This document shows positions 37,501 to 49,578 of a stretch of 64,000 bases of DNA, piece by piece (position 1 is the first letter of the stretch; every line of letters begins with the position of its first letter). Below the pieces are notes generated by a model. The model was not told the origin of the DNA. It made no database searches and was given only the letters and a program-made list of their open reading frames with translations. The stretch is from Siphonodentalium dalli (Eukaryota; Mollusca; Scaphopoda; Gadilida; Siphonodentaliidae): the NCBI GenBank assembly GCA_032622095.1, contig CP136069.1, positions 103,262,278 to 103,326,277 of the forward strand, read 5' to 3'. Made by a program: the position numbers and the translations under genes.

Positions 37501-40500
37501 ATACTGATGCAGATATTTCCAAAAACACTAGGAGACCTAGAAGTATATACCTTTACATGACCCAATTCCAGTTAAATATACCAATTTAACCATTAAAAAA
37601 ACCAAATATCCCCCCTGACTAGAGCCCAAAATCCCATTCAGGTGCCCAAATATTTTTTTCCCATTACCTCTATATATTCTAGATTGAAATGTGGAATCAT
37701 TTACAGAATGAGTATAGTCTGAGAGATGGCTGACTCAGAAATATGTTTTCATAGGCACGGGTGCTGTATGGTTTTATCATGGGTGCTGTGGGTGTTGGGC
37801 TGTCGCAATCCCCTTAAAACCCACTGAGGAGCCCAAACTTTGTGCAAACCATTTGCATAGATGCATACCTATCCACAAACAACAAAAGTGTTGGAAGTAG
37901 ATACATATAATGGGTCATATGGCCCAATTCAAGTTAAATATACCAATTTAACTTGAATTGTCATGGGTGCTGTGGGTGTTGGGCTGTATCCATACCCTTA
38001 AAACCAACTAAGGAGCCCAAACTTTTGCAAATCTTCTTATAGTGATGCAGATATTTCCAAAAACACTAGGACACCTAGAAGTATATACATTTACAGAACC
38101 CAATTCCAGTTAAATATACCAATTTAACCATTAAAAAAACCAAATATCCCCCCCTGAATAGAGCCCAAAATCCCATTCAGGTGCCCAAATATTTTTGTTC
38201 CCATTGCCTCTATATATTCTAGAGTGAAATGTGGAATCATTTACAGAATGGGTATAGTCTGAGAGATGGCTGACTCAGAAATATGTTTTCATAGGCACGG
38301 GTGCTGTATGGTTTTATCATGGGTGCTGTGGGTGTTGGGCTGTCTCAATACCCTTAAAACCCACTGAGGAGCCCAAACTTTGTGCAAACCATTTGCATAG
38401 ATGCATACCTATCCACAAACAACAAAAGTGTTGGAAGTAGATACATATATTGGGTCATATGGCCCAATTCAAGTTAAATATACCAATTTAACTTGAATTG
38501 TCATGGGTGCTGTGGGTGTTGGGCTGTCTACATACCTTTAAAACAAACTAAGGAGCCCAAACTTTTGCAAATCTTCTTATACTGATGCAGATATTTCCAA
38601 AAATACTAGGAGACCTAGAAGTATATACCTTTTCAGGACCCAATTCCAGTTAAATATACCAATTTAACCATTAAAAAAACCAAATATCCCCCCTGACTAG
38701 AGCCCAAAATCCCATTCAGGTGCCCAAATATTTTTTTCCCATTGCCTCTATATATTCTAGATTGAAATGTGGAATCATTTACAGAAGGAGTATAGTCTGA
38801 GAGATGGCTGACTCAAGAAATATGTTTTCATAGGCATGGGTGCTGTATGGTTTTATCATGGGTGCTGTGGGTGTTGGGCTGGCTCAATACCCTTAAAACC
38901 CACTGAGGACCCAAACTTTGTGCAAACCATTTGCATAGATGCATACCTATCCACAAACAACAAAAGTGTTGGAAGTAGATACATATAATGGGTCATATGG
39001 CCCAATTCAAGTTAAATATACCAATTTAACTTGAATTGTCATGGGTGCTGTGGGTGTTGGGCTGTCTCCATACCCTTAAAACCCACTAAGGAGCCCAAAC
39101 TTTTGTAAATCTTCTTATACTGATGCAGATATTTCCAAAAACACTAGGAGACCTATAAGTATATACCTTTACATGACCCAATTCCAGTTAAATATACCAA
39201 TTTAACCATTAAAAAAACCAAATATCCCCCCTGACTAGAGCCCAAAATCCCATTCATGTGCCCAAATATTTTTTTCCCATTGCCTCTATATATTCTAGAT
39301 TGAAATGTGGAATCATTTACAGAATGAGTATAGTCTGAGAGATGTCTGACTCAGAAATATGTTTTCATAGGCACGGGTGCTGTATGGTTTTATCATGGGT
39401 GCTGTGGGTGTTGGGCTGTCTCAATCCCCTTAAAACCCACTGAGGAGCCCAAACTTTGTGCAAACCATTTGCATAGATGCATACCTATCCACAAACAACA
39501 AAAGTGTTGGAAGTAGATACATATAATGGGTCATATGGCCCAATTCAAGTTAAATATACCAATTTAACTTGAATTGTCATGGGTGCTGTGGGTGTTGGGC
39601 TGTCTCCATACCCTTAAAACCCACTAAGGAGCCCAAACTTTTGCAAATCTTCTTATACTGATGCAGATATTTCCAAAAACACTAGGAGACCTAGAAGTAT
39701 ATACCTTTTCAGGACTCAATTCCAGTTAAATATACCAATTTAACCATTAAAAAAACAAAATATCCCCCCTGACTAGAGCCCAAAATCCCATTCAGGTGCC
39801 CAAATATTTTTTTCCCATTGCCTCTATATATTCTAGATTGAAATGTGGAATCATTTACAGAATGAGTATAGTCTGAGAGATGGCTGACTCAGAAATATGT
39901 TTTCATAGGCACGGGTGCTGTATGGTTTTATCATGGGTGCTGTGGGTGTTGGGCTGTCTCAATACCCTTAAAACCCACTGAGGAGCCCAAACTTTGTGCA
40001 AACCATTTGCATAGATGCATACCTATCCACAAACAACAAAAGTGTTGGAAGTAGATACATATATTGGGTCATATGGCCCAATTCAAGTTAAATATACAAT
40101 TTAACTTGAATTGTCATGGGTGCTGTGGGTGTTGGGCTGTCTCCATACCCTTAAAACCAACTAAGGAGCCCAAACTTTAGCAAATCTTCTTATACTGATG
40201 CAGATATTTCCAAAAACACTAGGAGACCTAGAAGTATATACATTTACAGGACCCAATTCCAGTTAAATATACCAATTTAACCATTAAAAAAAAATAATAC
40301 CCCCCCCCCCTGAATAGAGCCCAAAATCCCATTCAGGTGCCCAAATATTTTTGTTCCCATTGCCTCTATATATTCTAGAGTGAAATGTGGAATCATTTAT
40401 AGAATGGGTATAGTCTGAGAGATGGCTGACTCAGAAATATGTTTTCATAGGCACGGGTGCTGTATGGTTTTATCATGGGTGCTGTGGGTGTTGGGCTGTC

Positions 40501-43500
40501 TCAATACCCTTAAAACCCACTGAGGAGCCCAAACTTTGTGCAAACCATTTGCATAGATGCTAACCTATCCACAAACAACAAAAGCGTTGGAAGTAGATAC
40601 ATATAATGGGTCATATGGCCCAATTCAAGTTAAATATACCAATTTAACTTGAATTGTCATGGGTGCTGTGGGTGTTGGGCTGTATCCATACCCTTAAAAC
40701 CCACTAAGGAGCCCAAACTTTTGCAAATCTTCTTATAGTGATGCAGATATTTCCAAAAACACTAGGACACCTAGAAGTATATACATTTACAGCACCCAAT
40801 TCCAGTTAAATATACCAATTTAACCATTAAAAAAAACAAATATCCCCCCCTGAATAGAGCCCAAAATCCCATTCAGGTGCCCAAATATTTTTGTTCCCAT
40901 TGCCTCTATATATTCTAGATTGAAATGTGGAATCATTTACAGAATGAGTATAGTCTGAGAGATGGCTGACTCAGAAATATGTTTTCATAGGCACGGGTGC
41001 TGTATGGTTTTATCATGGGTGCTGTGGGTGTTGGGCTGTCTCAATACCCTTAAAACCCACTGAGGAGCCCAAACTTTGTGCAAACCATTTGCATAGATGC
41101 ATACCTATCCACAAACAACAAAAGTGTTGGAAGTAGATACATATATTGGGTCATATGGCCCAATTCAAGTTAAATATACAATTTAACTTGAATTGTCATG
41201 GGTGCTGTGGGTGTTGGGCTGTCTCCATATCCTTCAAACCAACTAAGGAGCCCAAACTTTAGCAAATCTTCTTATACTGATGCAGATATTTTCAAAAACA
41301 CTAGGAGACCTAGAAGTATATACATTTACAGGACCCAATTCCAGTTAAATATACCAATTTAACCATTAAAAAAAACAAATATCCCCCCCTGAATAGAGCC
41401 CAAAATCCCATTCAGGTGCCCAAATATTTTTGTTCCCATTGCCTCTATATATTCTAGAGTGAAATGTGGAATCATTTACAGAATGGGTATAGTCTGAGAG
41501 ATGGCTGACTCAGAAATATGTTTTCATAGGCACGGGTGCTGTATGGTTTTATCATGGGTGCTGTGGGTGTTGGGCTGTCTCAATACCCTTAAAACCCACT
41601 GAGGAGCCCAAACTTTGTGCAAACCATTTGCATAGATGCTAACCTATCCACAAACAACAAAAGCGTTGGAAGTAGATACATATAATGGGTCATATGGCCC
41701 AATTCAAGTTAAATATACCAATTTAACTTGAATTGTCATGGGTGCTGTGGGTGTTGGGCTGTCTCCATACCCTTAAAACCCACTAAGGAGCCCAAACTTT
41801 TGTAAATCTTCTTATACTGATGCAGATATTTCCAAAAACACTAGGAGACCTAGAAGTATATACATTTACAGGACCCAATTCCAGTTAAATATACCAATTT
41901 AACCATTAAAAAAAACCAAATATCCCCCCCCCTGAATAGAGCCCAAAATCCCATTCAGGTGCCAAAATATTTTTGTTCCCATTGCCTCTATATATTCTAG
42001 AGTGAAATGTGGAATCATTTACAGAATGGGTATAGTCTGAGAGATGGCTGACTCAGAAATATGTTTTCATAGGCACGGGTGCTGTATGGTTTTATCATGG
42101 GCGCTGTGGGTGTTGGGCTGTCTCAATACCCTTAAAACCCACTGAGGAGCCCAAACTTGGTGCAAACCATTTGCATAGATGCATACCTATCCACAAACAA
42201 CAAAAGTGTTGGAAGTAGATACATATATTGGGTCATATGGCCCAATTCAAGTTAAATATACCAATTTAACTTGAATTGTCATGGGTGCTGTGGGTGTTGG
42301 GCTGTCTACATACCTTTAAAACAAACTAAGGAGCCCAAACTTTTGCAAATCTTCTTATACTGATGCAGATATTTCCAAAAACACTAGGAGACCTAGAAGT
42401 ATATACCTTTTCAGGACCCAATTCCAGTTAAATATACCAATTTAACCATTAAAAAAACCAAATATCCCCCCTGACTAGAGCCCAAAATCCCATTCAGGTG
42501 CCCAAATATTTTTTTCCCATTGCCTCTATATATTCTAGATTGAAATGTGGAATCATTTACAGAAGGAGTATAGTCTGAGAGATGGCTGACTCAAGAAATA
42601 TGTTTTCATAGGCATGGGTGCTGTATGGTTTTATCATGGGTGCTGTGGGTGTTGGGCTGGCTCAATACCTTAAAACCCACTGAGGGCCCAAACTTTGTGC
42701 AAACCATTTGCATAGATGCATACCTATCCACAAACAACAAAAATGTTGGAAGTAGATACATATAATGGGTCATATGGCCCAATTCAAGTTAAATATACCA
42801 ATTTAACTTGAATTGTCATGGGTGCTGTGGGTGTTGGGCTGTCTCCATACCCTTAAAACCCACTAAGGAGCCCAAACTTTTGTAAATCTTCTTATACTGA
42901 TGCAGATATTTCCAAAAACACTAGGAGACCTAGAAGTATATACCTTTACATGACCCAATTCCAGTTAAATATACCAATTTAACCATTAAAAAAACCAAAT
43001 ATCCCCCCTGACTAGAGCCCAAAATCCCATTCATGTGCCCAAATATTTTTTTCCCATTGCCTCTATATATTCTAGATTGAAATGTGGAATCATTTACAGA
43101 ATGAGTATAGTCTGAGAGATGGCTGACTCAGAAATATGTTTTCATAGGCACAGGTGCTGTATGGTTTTATCATGGGTGCTGTGGGTGTTGTGCTGTCTCA
43201 ATCCCCTTAAAACCCACTGAGGAGCCCAAACTTTGTGCAAACCATTTGCATAGATGCATACCTATCCACAAACAACAAAAGTGTTGGAAGTAGATACATA
43301 TAATGGGTCATATGGCCCAATTCAAGTTAAATATACCAATTTAACTTGAATTGTCATGGGTGCTGTGGGTGTTGGGCTGTCTCCATACCCTTAAAACCCA
43401 CTAAGGAGCCCAAACTTGTGCAAATCTTCTTATACTGATGCAGATATTTCCAAAAACACTAGGAGACCTAGAAGTATATACCTTTTCAGGACTCAATTCC

Positions 43501-46500
43501 AGTTAAATATACCAATTTAACCATTAAAAAAACAAAATATCCCCCCTGACTAGAGCCCAAAATCCCATTCAGGTGCCCAAATATTTTTTTCCCATTGCCT
43601 CTATATATTCTAGATTGAAATGTGGAATCATTTACAGAATGAGTATAGTCTGAGAGATGGCTGACTCAGAAATATGTTTTCATAGGCACGGGTGCTGTAT
43701 GGTTTTATCATGGGTGCTGTGGGTGTTGGGCTGTCTCAATACCCTTAAAACCCACTGAGGAGCCCAAACTTTGTGCAAACCATTTGCATAGATGCATACC
43801 TATCCACAAACAACAAAAGTGTTGGAAGTAGATACATATATTGGGTCATATGGCCCAATTCAAGTTAAATATACAATTTAACTTGAATTGTCATGGGTGC
43901 TGTGGGTGTTGGGCTGTCTCCATACCCTTAAAACCAACTAAGGAGCCCAAACTTTAGCAAATCTTCTTATACTGATGCAGATATTTCCAAAAACACTAGG
44001 AGACCTAGAAGTATATACATTTACAGGACCCAATTCCAGTTAAATATACCAATTTAACCATTAAAAAAAAATAATATCCCCCCCCCCTGAATAGAGCCCA
44101 AAATCCCATTCAGGTGCCCAAATATTTTTGTTCCCATTGCCTCTATATATTCTAGAGTGAAATGTGGAATCATTTACAGAATGGGTATAGTCTGAGAGAT
44201 GGCTGACTCAGAAATATGTTTTCATAGGCACGGGTGCTGTATGGTTTTATCATGGGTGCTGTGGGTGTTGGGCTGTCTCAATACCCTTAAAACCCACTGA
44301 GGAGCCCAAACTTTGTGCAAACCATTTGCATAGATGCTAACCTATCCACAAACAACAAAAGCGTTGGAAGTAGATACATATAATGGGTCATATGGCCAAT
44401 TCAAGTTAAATATACCAATTTAACTTGAATTGTCATGGGTGCTGTGGGTGTTGGGCTGTATCCATACCCTTAAAACCCACTAAGGAGCCCAAACTTTTGC
44501 AAATCTTATAGTGATGCAGATATTTCCAAAAACACTAGGACACCTAGAAGTATATACATTTACAGCACCCAATTCCAGTTAAATATACCAATTTAACCAT
44601 TAAAAAAAACAAATATCCCCCCTGAATAGAGCCCAAAATCCCATTCAGGTGCCCAAATATTTTTGTTCCCATTGCCTCTATATATTCTAGAGTGAAATGT
44701 GGAATCATTTACAGAATGGGTATAGTCTGAGAGATGGCTGACTCAGAAATATGTTTTCATAGGCACGGGTGCTGTATGGTTTTATCATGGGTGCTGTGGG
44801 TGTTGGACTGTCTCAATACCCTTAAAACCCACTGAGGAGCCCAAACTTTGTGCAAACCATTTGCATAGATGCTAACCTATCAACAAACAACAAAAGCGTT
44901 GGAAGTAGATACATATAATGGGTCATATGGCCCAATTCAAGTTAAATATACCAATTTAACTTGAATTGTCATGGGTGCTGTGGGTGTTGGGCTGTCTCCA
45001 TACCCTTAAAACCCACTAAGGAGCCCAAACTTTTGTAAATCTTCTTATACTGATGCAGATATTTCCAAAAACACTAGGAGACCTAGAAGTATATACATTT
45101 ACAGGACCCAATTCCAGTTAAATATACCAATTTAACCATTAAAAAAACCAAATATCCCCCCCCTGAATAGAGCCCAAAATCCCATTCAGGTGCCAAAATA
45201 TTTTTGTTCCCATTGCCTCTATATATTCTAGAGTGAAATGTGGAATCATTTACAGAATGGGTATAGTCTGAGAGATGGCTGACTCAGAAATATGTTTTCA
45301 TAGGCACGGGTGCTGTATGGTTTTATCATGGGCGCTGTGGGTGTTGGGCTGTCTCAATACCCTTAAAACCCACTGAGGAGCCCAAACTTGGTGCAAACCA
45401 TTTGCATAGATGCATACCTATCCACAAACAACAAAAGTGTTGGAAGTAGATACATATATTGGGTCATATGGCCCAATTCAAGTTAAATATACCAATTTAA
45501 CTTGAATTGTCATGGGTGCTGTGGGTGTTGGGCTGTCTCCATACCTTTAAAACAAACTAAGGAGCCCAAACTTTTGCAAATCTTCTTATACTGATGCAGA
45601 TATTTCCAAAAACACTAGGAGACCTAGAAGTATATACCTTTTCAGGACTTAATTCCAGTTAAATATACCAATTTAACCATTAAAAAAAACAAATATCCCC
45701 CCTGACTAGAGCCCAAAATCCCATTCAGGTGCCCAAATATTTTTTTCCCGTTGCCTCTATATATTCTAGATTGAAATGTGGAATCATTTACAGAATGAGT
45801 ATAGTCTGAGAGATGGCTGACTCAAGAAATATGTTTTCATAGGCATGGGTGCTGTATGGTTTTATCATGGGTGCTGTGGGTGTTGGGCTGTCTCAATACC
45901 CTTAAAACCCACTGAGGAGCCCAAACTTTGTGCAAACCATTTGCATAGATGCTAACCTATTCACAAACAACAAAAGCGTTGGAAGTAGATACATATAATG
46001 GGTCATATGGCCCAATTCAAGTTAAATATACCAATTTAACTTGAATTGTCATGGGTGCTGTGGGTGTTGGGCTGTCTCCATACCCTTAAAACCCACTAAG
46101 GAGCCCAAACGTTTGTAAATCTTATTATACTGATGCAGATATTTCCAAAAACACTAGGAGACCTAGAAGTATATACCTTTTCAGGACCCAATTCCAGTTA
46201 AATATACCAATTTAACAATTAAAAAAACGAAATATCCCCCCTGACTAGAGCCCAAAATCCCATTCAGGTGCCCAAATATTTGTTTCCCATTGCCTCTATA
46301 TATTCTAGATTGAAATGTGGAATCATTTACAGAATGAGTATAGTCTGAGAGATGGCTGACTCAGAAATATGTTTTCATAGGCACGGGTGCTGTATGGTTT
46401 TATCATGGGTGCTGTGGATGTTGGGCTGTCTCAATCCCCTTAAAACCCACTGAGGAGTCCAAACTTTGTGCAAACCATTTGCATAGATGCATACCTATCC

Positions 46501-46890
46501 ACAAACAACAAAAGTGTTGGAAGTAGATACATATAATGGGTCATATTGCCCAATTCAAGTTAAATATACCAATTTAACCATTAAAAAAAAACAAATATCC
46601 CCCCTGACTAGAGCCCAAAATCCCATTCAGGTGCCCAAATATTTTTTTCCCATTGCCTCTATATATTCTAAAGTGAAATGTGGAATCATTTACAGAATGG
46701 GTATAGTCTGAGAGATGGCTGACTCAGAAATATGTTTTCATAGGCACGGGTGCTGTATGGTTTTATCATGGGTGCTGTGGGTGTTGGGCTGTCTCCATAC
46801 CCTTAATACCCACCGAGGAGCCCAAACTTTGTGCAAACTATTTGCATAGATGCATACCTATCCACAAACGACAAAAGTGCTGGAAGTAGA
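22501..46890. repeat. Satellite array, 538 bp compound monomer, about 47 units
   Basis: The landmark GTGCTGTATGGTTTTATCAT recurs about every 537-541 bp from 22515 to 46748; 47 occurrences of its associated CTGAGAGATGGCTGACTCA-type segment were counted by eye. Each full monomer has an A subunit of about 183 bp, a related A' subunit, and a B segment, A' plus B being about 355 bp. Both A and A' start CATGGGTGCTGTGGGTGTTG. Three units (at about 23049, 31482 and 46694) are about 356 bp and lack one A-type subunit. Three unit classes can be separated by AGAATGAGTA, AGAAGGAGTA or AGAATGGGTA. There is no coding capacity: stops occur in all frames. Confidence 0.95.
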
Positions 46891-46962
46891 TACCTAACAG
46901 TGATGGAATAGGTTATGTACAGTGCCCAAATTTATGGGAGGCCAAATTCACATTTAATAATG

Positions 46963-47087
46963 AATTGCGCTTAAGCGCAAATAATTGCGCTTGCGCTTAA
47001 GTGCAAATAACACATATTGTGCTTAAGTGCAAATAGGGCATTTACTCTTAAGCGCAATTAATTGCGCTTAAGCGTAATTGTGACTAC
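46963..47087. repeat. Cluster of GCGCTTAAGCGC palindromes
   Basis: TTGCGCTTAAGCGCAA and close variants (CTTAAGTGCAAATA, CTTAAGCGCAATTAATTGCG) recur about five times in 125 bp just inside the left terminus of the TIR element; one further copy lies in the right terminus near 48127-48142. Each is a short palindrome, so they could be subterminal transposase-binding repeats; that role is inference. Confidence 0.65.
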
Positions 47088-47390
47088 TATCTAACCTACC
47101 ATAAACTATTAGCATGACCTGGTGTATCACCTAGCAACACAAGATGAGCATTGAGCTAATTTTGACCTGTACTCAACAGTCAAACTGTGAGTATGTGTTC
47201 AACAAGGAGAATCCCCTAATTACATATTATCAGCATCCCTCTATCCAAAGAATTGATGTCGCCTTCCCGGAACTCTAGTAATGTTTTGTTTGATGTTTTT
47301 AATGTATTTTTGCACAGATTTTAGCCTTTACTATGGTAATATCCTATACATGCATGCGGTGTCACTGCATGAGGGCTTTCTTACCTCATA

Positions 47391-47600
47391 CAGTAATGCT
47401 CTATTTAATCGACTTCTTAACCACAGCAGAATTATGGGTAACTTTTCAGGATTTAGTCGGAAATATGGCTTGTTGCCATTCATCGAAAAGCTCTCGAGAG
47501 CTTTCCGATGAATGGCATCAAGCCATATTTCCGACTAAATCCTGAAAAGTTATCCATAATTCTGCTGTGGTTAAGGAGTCGAATAATTAGAGCATTACTG
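47391..47600. mobile_element. Foldback MITE, copy 3
   Basis: The 210 bp near-perfect hairpin with ends CAGTAATGCTC and GAGCATTACTG is flanked by TA on both sides (47389-47390 and 47601-47602). It is the most complete of the three copies in the window. Overlapping ORFs here only reflect the palindrome. Confidence 0.82.
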
Positions 47601-48180
47601 TATGGTTTACTTATTGACTTAAATCAGGGGGAAAAAACCCTATTTTCATATTATCAGCATCCCTGTCCAAAAAAAAAAAAAATTAATGGAGCTTTGGTGT
47701 CTCAGTCCTGAAGCTCTAGTTTTTCTTATTAAATCAGCAGCTCTTGCACAAATCTATAGCATTTCCATGATCATATAGTGTGAATGTGGTGTCAACGAGG
47801 GCTTGCTTCCCTCATATGGTGTGCCTGTATACTCGAAAATTGAAGAAAATCAATGTCGCCCCGACTAATACAGAAAGTAATGCTATTGCAAGTAGCCCCA
47901 ACTAATATATACCGAAGATAATATAATGCTATCACGAATCGCTCCAACTAAAACAGAAGGTGATACTATTGCGAGTCAGCCATTTTGATAAAGAAGTTGG
48001 GCTAGCTCCCGGGCCTACCCATCCAAACCAATGAAACCAAGAAGTGACATGTCAATAGGAGTTAATGCTAAGTTATGGAGAAACCTATTTATTCACCAGG
48101 GGTGTTTTGTTACATATAACCATGAATTGCGCTTAAGCGCAATTAATTATTAAATGTGAATTTGGCCTCCCATACAAATT

Positions 48181-48300
48181 GGAGTTAAATGAATGATACT
48201 AATTTTAATATTTAAAAAAAACCATATAGTTGCCTTAGGCTACACTGAGCCCAAAATCGCTTCTAATGAGTTATATGTGCCCAAGTCATAAGTATAGGTC
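48181..48300. repeat. Satellite remnant beyond the inserted TIR element
   Basis: GGAGTTAAATGAATGATACT, a poly-A stretch with CCATATAG, then TGAGCCCAAAATCGCTTC and GTGCCCAAG follow the order of the satellite B segment (AGTTAAATATACC, AAAAAAACCAAATAT, AGAGCCCAAAATCCCATTC, GTGCCCAAATA). It is strongly diverged and marks the original right edge of the array. Confidence 0.65.
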
Positions 48301-48559
48301 CCAAGTGAACCAGTTTTCAACATATGTAATATATGACACAATTAAAACCCCCCTGCCAACTGTGACTATAAACATGGCCTAAACGAAGATATATATCTGG
48401 TAATTGTTTGTATTATTTTGATTGCAACTGTACTACTCATAGGCGTTATCATTGCATTCGTAGTAAAATATCATGTCAGGTCTCATATTGCGCATGTGCT
48501 AGCGGATGTTTACATTGTGTGTTTATATTATTTGTTATGGGTGGGTGGTTGAGAGAGAG
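48301..48559. other. Non-coding spacer
   Basis: No gene or repeat that I can support; ends in a short GA-rich run at the 3' end of the adjacent LINE. Confidence 0.35.
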
Positions 48560-48741
48560 ATATGTTTATTCCTCCAAATATGGAGACCATTATGGTACAA
48601 TATATATATATACAAAAGTTACACGAAGACATATATACACATGCAATATAATTTAACTTGAGAAATTCATTGTGGGAATGATATACTGCAAGACAAGATT
48701 TTTAAGACAAATATATAGTGAAGTATCCGATATCATAAAAC

Positions 48742-49572
48742 TTAGTCAGAACACAGGATGAAAATAAACCTCACACATCGTTTGAAAAGACGATATTCAT
48801 CACAAATCAGTTCAATTTGCATTGGGGTACACCCTCCTAGGCAAAACGCAAGGAATGTATCGCTATTCATGCTGTCAAGAAAGGTAAAAGTTTCAATTCC
48901 AAATATGTCAATCAGTGAATACCAAAATGTGTTCCGTACCATCTGTGCAAACTCAGATGTACATTCGAGATATCTATGAAACAAGAAATTTGAATATGTT
49001 TGGTTGCAGCGATTGCATTCAGCGTCATTGTCATACGTGGTTTTGGTCAAAATATTGGCCATCTTGATACAAATTGGAAAATACTCAGGTTCTTCTCGAG
49101 AGAGCTGCCAAAGTTTCCACAGTGACTGGTTGTCGGGTTTTACCTTGAAGAGAAAAGATAGAGAATCGTCTCTCTGACCACGCTGACTCACTTCGCGTGA
49201 GTAGTGAGCAGAGAGACAATCTCTGACAATTTTCTTCCAAGTGGACTGGGTAGGGAAGAAACCCGTTTCCGTAAAAGATGGAAGATAATGGTATAAGTTG
49301 AATTTATGGAGAGTATCAGATATATCTTTTAGAAATCCTGTCATCGGGCGACCGTATATTCGATTACCGTGATAATTGAATAGGAATACATCCAGAGCTG
49401 CTCTGTGATTCCGTGGTAAGTTAATCAGTGTTCCAAGAAACAATAATTTTCTCCGCTGAATTTCGTACTCTATAGGGAGAAGTCCGAGTAGTGATAGGGA
49501 TAATATTGTATTACTGCGTTTCGGAATGCGCTGTAAATTCTTAACACACATGCGATAAGCGCGTTCTATCAT
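48742..49572 (-). pseudogene. C-terminal part of the minus-strand LINE polyprotein
   Basis: The 276-codon fragment begins at the insertion junction with MIERAYRMCVKNLQ and ends at the LINE stop codon at 48742. It carries a CX2CX9HX4C zinc-binding pattern (C186, C189, H199, C204), of the kind found near the C-terminus of many LINE ORF2 proteins, where it is thought to contact nucleic acid. The initial ATG is fortuitous: the fragment is the continuation of the RT ORF now separated from it by 2.8 kb of inserted DNA. No RNase H motif can be seen. Confidence 0.8.
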
Positions 49573-49578
49573 GGTATA

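Larger units (their letters stand above)
46933..48174. mobile_element. TIR element inserted in the right satellite edge, 6 bp target duplication
   Basis: The termini TATGGGAGGCCAAATTCACA and their complement extend inward through ATTTAATAATGAATTGCGCT, so the inverted repeat is close to 50 bp. CAAATT flanks both sides (46927-46932 and 48175-48180). Outside, the left flank (AGTAGATACC...GTGCC) and right flank (GGAGTTAAATGA...) are both diverged satellite, so the element split a satellite unit. No transposase is recognisable, and the superfamily is undetermined. A hairpin MITE is nested inside at 47391-47600. Confidence 0.78.

Noticed and set aside
22501-46890. CRISPR-like or other spaced-repeat array
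   Set aside because: Units are directly abutting 538 bp monomers without variable spacers, in a eukaryotic context.
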